Assembly: GCA_964580585.1 (NCBI GenBank)
Contig: CAZOKZ010000021.1
Span: 1 to 61,724, forward strand
Length of the DNA stretch: 61,724 nt
From: CAZOKZ01 sp964580585
GTDB taxonomy: Bacteria > Sumerlaeota > Sumerlaeia > SLMS01 > JAHLLQ01
Direction of reading: 5' to 3'
Numbering within the stretch: the first letter of the stretch is position 1; every line of letters begins with the position of its first letter. Shown here piece after piece: positions 60,262 through 61,724 of this stretch. A model generated the notes under the pieces. It was not told where the DNA came from. It ran no database searches and saw only the letters and a program-made list of their open reading frames with translations. Made by a program: the position numbers and the translations under genes.

Positions 60262-61578
60262 TTATTCCCCCTTGGGAAACATCCGAAACTCGGGCAAACA
60301 GCTCCAGCCATTGAAAGTTCCCATCACGTAAATCGCCGACGAGGTGGTGACGTCTTCTAACGTAAATGTTACTTCACCGGTATCATCTTTCACGCGAGGC
60401 CAAGCTGTACGGTTTCCCGCTTTATCCAAAGCTCCGCCTGGGATGTGTAAAACTGAATTCGTCAGATTGGCTTCGCCGGCCGTTTCCGCATTCAACGGAT
60501 CGACAAACCAATTGTCTGGTTGAATCAGGAATTTGTATTCCCATTCGCCTTTTGGAATTTTCACCGTAACTTCATAGTCGCGTGGTCGTAACTCACCGGC
60601 ATTCACCACAATCTGGTGGTTGCCAGTCGTTGAAATTTCCGTCATCGGCGATTGGCCAAACAACCCATCCTCCGATCGATAAGACGCCATGTATTCGCCC
60701 GGCAGAACATTGGGAACTTTGAACAATATCGGCGCATTTCCCTTAAGAGGGATTTCTTTTTCCTCCACATATTTATAGCTTTGGAACTCGAATACCAGCT
60801 TGCCGGTTGAGAGTGTGTTTTCCGATGGCAACGTCAACAGCACTTCCGCGTCCACCAACCCCACGTCGATTGTCGTTTCCTTATTGTCCATGTCGCTTGT
60901 GACGACAAAATCATCCGGTGCATAACGCAGTCCGAAATAATCGTTAAAAACCGCCAACTTATACGTACCCGGCTTAACGTACACTTGGGCCTGATGATCG
61001 CCGACCGGTACAAATCGTGGAATAACCCAGCCATGCTCTGGATCAACTAATCCGAGTTTCAAATCGTAGGGCGACGCCTCTTGTCCATTGATCTTCAAAT
61101 TGGCTTTGACCAAAACCCGGTCGGTCAAATCGAACTCTACCATCGTTGGGTCCTGAAAGAACATCAAGAATTGAAATTCAGTCGTTGGAATGCGATTTTG
61201 AGGATCGCTGAAAAGCACATAATATCGCCCCCCGGGCAGATTCATTCGGCCAAAAGCGCCGCCTTTAAATTGAGGGCAAATCCATGTCGCCAGAATGTCA
61301 TCATCCGTGCCCTGGAGCGGAAACGCTAAATGGATATCAAGGTCCTTAGGGTAACCGATGACTTTGGCGTCCAATTGAGAAAAACCTGTGGGTTTATTCT
61401 CATCGTCCTCGATCATTTTAATCTGATCTTCGTGCGAATATTGGATCGAATCTTCTTCAAATCCTTCACGAACCTCAATTTTGAAAACCGGTGTCTCTTG
61501 CTCAGAGAAGCCAGGTAAGGGACACCAAATTAAACCCGTGCAAAGCGCAAAAGCCATGGAGAGAAATCGAACGCGCAT
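60262..61578 (-). CDS. Secreted multi-domain beta protein with permuted CBM48-like halves
   Basis: A 438-residue exported protein: signal MRVRFLSMAFALCTGLIWCPLPGFS, then beta-rich repeats (YYVLFSDPQNRIPTTEFQF, VYVKPGTYKLAVFNDYFGLRY, LPGEYMASYRSEDGLFG) like carboxypeptidase-regulatory or prealbumin-like folds. Near the end, YEVTVKIPKGEWEYKFLIQ with DNWFVDPLNAE is the second half of an AMPK/CBM48 glycan-binding domain, followed by VTFTLEDVTTSSAIYVMGTFNGWS, which is the first half, and the protein stops 15 residues later. Start 61578 chosen for the signal; frame opens at 61644. No VxDW tag. Confidence 0.78.
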   Translation of the reverse strand: MRVRFLSMAFALCTGLIWCPLPGFSEQETPVFKIEVREGFEEDSIQYSHEDQIKMIEDDENKPTGFSQLDAKVIGYPKDLDIHLAFPLQGTDDDILATWICPQFKGGAFGRMNLPGGRYYVLFSDPQNRIPTTEFQFLMFFQDPTMVEFDLTDRVLVKANLKINGQEASPYDLKLGLVDPEHGWVIPRFVPVGDHQAQVYVKPGTYKLAVFNDYFGLRYAPDDFVVTSDMDNKETTIDVGLVDAEVLLTLPSENTLSTGKLVFEFQSYKYVEEKEIPLKGNAPILFKVPNVLPGEYMASYRSEDGLFGQSPMTEISTTGNHQIVVNAGELRPRDYEVTVKIPKGEWEYKFLIQPDNWFVDPLNAETAGEANLTNSVLHIPGGALDKAGNRTAWPRVKDDTGEVTFTLEDVTTSSAIYVMGTFNGWSCLPEFRMFPKGE

Positions 61579-61724
61579 GAAAGTGTAACGGACCTCGTTG
61601 GCGGAATTTTTAACACTAATGGAAATATCGAGTACAGGTGTCAAGTTGGAACCGAATTATCCCGCCAGGACACCCAGGATCTTTCCGTTTTCTGATGTTT
61701 ACCGCATCAGGCTTAGGAAGGTTT
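61579..61724. other. Window end, upstream of the secreted protein gene
   Basis: AT-rich spacer that should contain the promoter of the minus-strand gene; no further feature can be supported before the window ends. Confidence 0.4.

Overview
The window reads as a chromosomal contig from an uncultured, Gram-negative-type, moderately GC-rich bacterium. The outer-membrane style comes from several lipoprotein signal peptides with TPR domains, a LolD/FtsX-type exporter with an HlyD-like adaptor, and an M48 lipoprotein. The gene mix (Na+-pumping methylmalonyl-CoA decarboxylase, DUF2723 and YfhO-like giant membrane glycosyltransferases, GxxExxY protein, Kelch/choice-of-anchor secreted proteins, plant-type DapB) fits PVC/FCB-side candidate phyla such as Planctomycetota relatives, Sumerlaeota or Hydrogenedentota. 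No marker here fixes the phylum. I see no phage, plasmid, transposase or CRISPR array.

Layout. 1-7.3 kb: a complete-looking succinate-to-propionate cassette: methylmalonyl-CoA mutase (5' cut by the window), MeaB chaperone GTPase, epimerase, and a four-subunit biotin-dependent Na+-translocating decarboxylase, ending in strong terminators. 7.4-13.1 kb (minus): a receiver-only response regulator, then a tightly overlapped four-gene operon for lipid-linked glycan transfer (GT83-like, DUF2723, GT2, UppP). 13.3-16.5 kb: rhodanese/MauE-like/unknown trio and an AT-richer secreted protein with an apparent frameshift in an A9 run. 16.6-19 kb (minus): GNAT-like protein and TPR lipoprotein. 19.5-25.8 kb: nitrogen operon P-II/NarK/P-II/NirB/Rieske-sulfite-oxidase fusion/DUF4202. 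26-30 kb: lipoproteins and UDP-glucose dehydrogenase. 30-34 kb: a Kelch-repeat secreted protein with a duplicated tail, and an M50 protease. 34-37 kb: TrpF and ABC-F. 37-43 kb (minus): five-gene exporter operon ending in FetAB. 43.5-47 kb: PolX, endonuclease III, HAD phosphatase. 47-50 kb (minus): YfhO-like giant membrane protein, DJ-1 protein, small membrane protein. 50-54 kb: ketoacyl synthase, SH3/M48 pair, secreted two-repeat protein. 54.5-61.7 kb: tRNA-Thr, degenerate plant-type DapB, deformylase, glycosyltransferase, GxxExxY protein, a PDPPSRGYGR-repeat protein, YbgC thioesterase and a secreted protein with rearranged CBM48-like halves.

Most notable. (1) Three otherwise unlike gene ends share a short C-terminal signature P-x-G-[IV]-[SA]-x-V-[DE]-D-W, which looks like an undescribed sorting or docking tag; two of the three copies lie in a near-identical 75-bp DNA segment. 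(2) NirD is fused to a sulfite-oxidase-fold molybdopterin domain inside a NarK-NirB operon that has no NasA/NarB gene, suggesting a home-grown nitrate reductase analogous to the eukaryotic enzyme. (3) The decamer GGGGACGGAG occurs at least 12 times in both orientations and several reading frames, seven of them within 2.1 kb. (4) DapB-like and CBM48-like proteins have lost or rearranged their canonical motifs.
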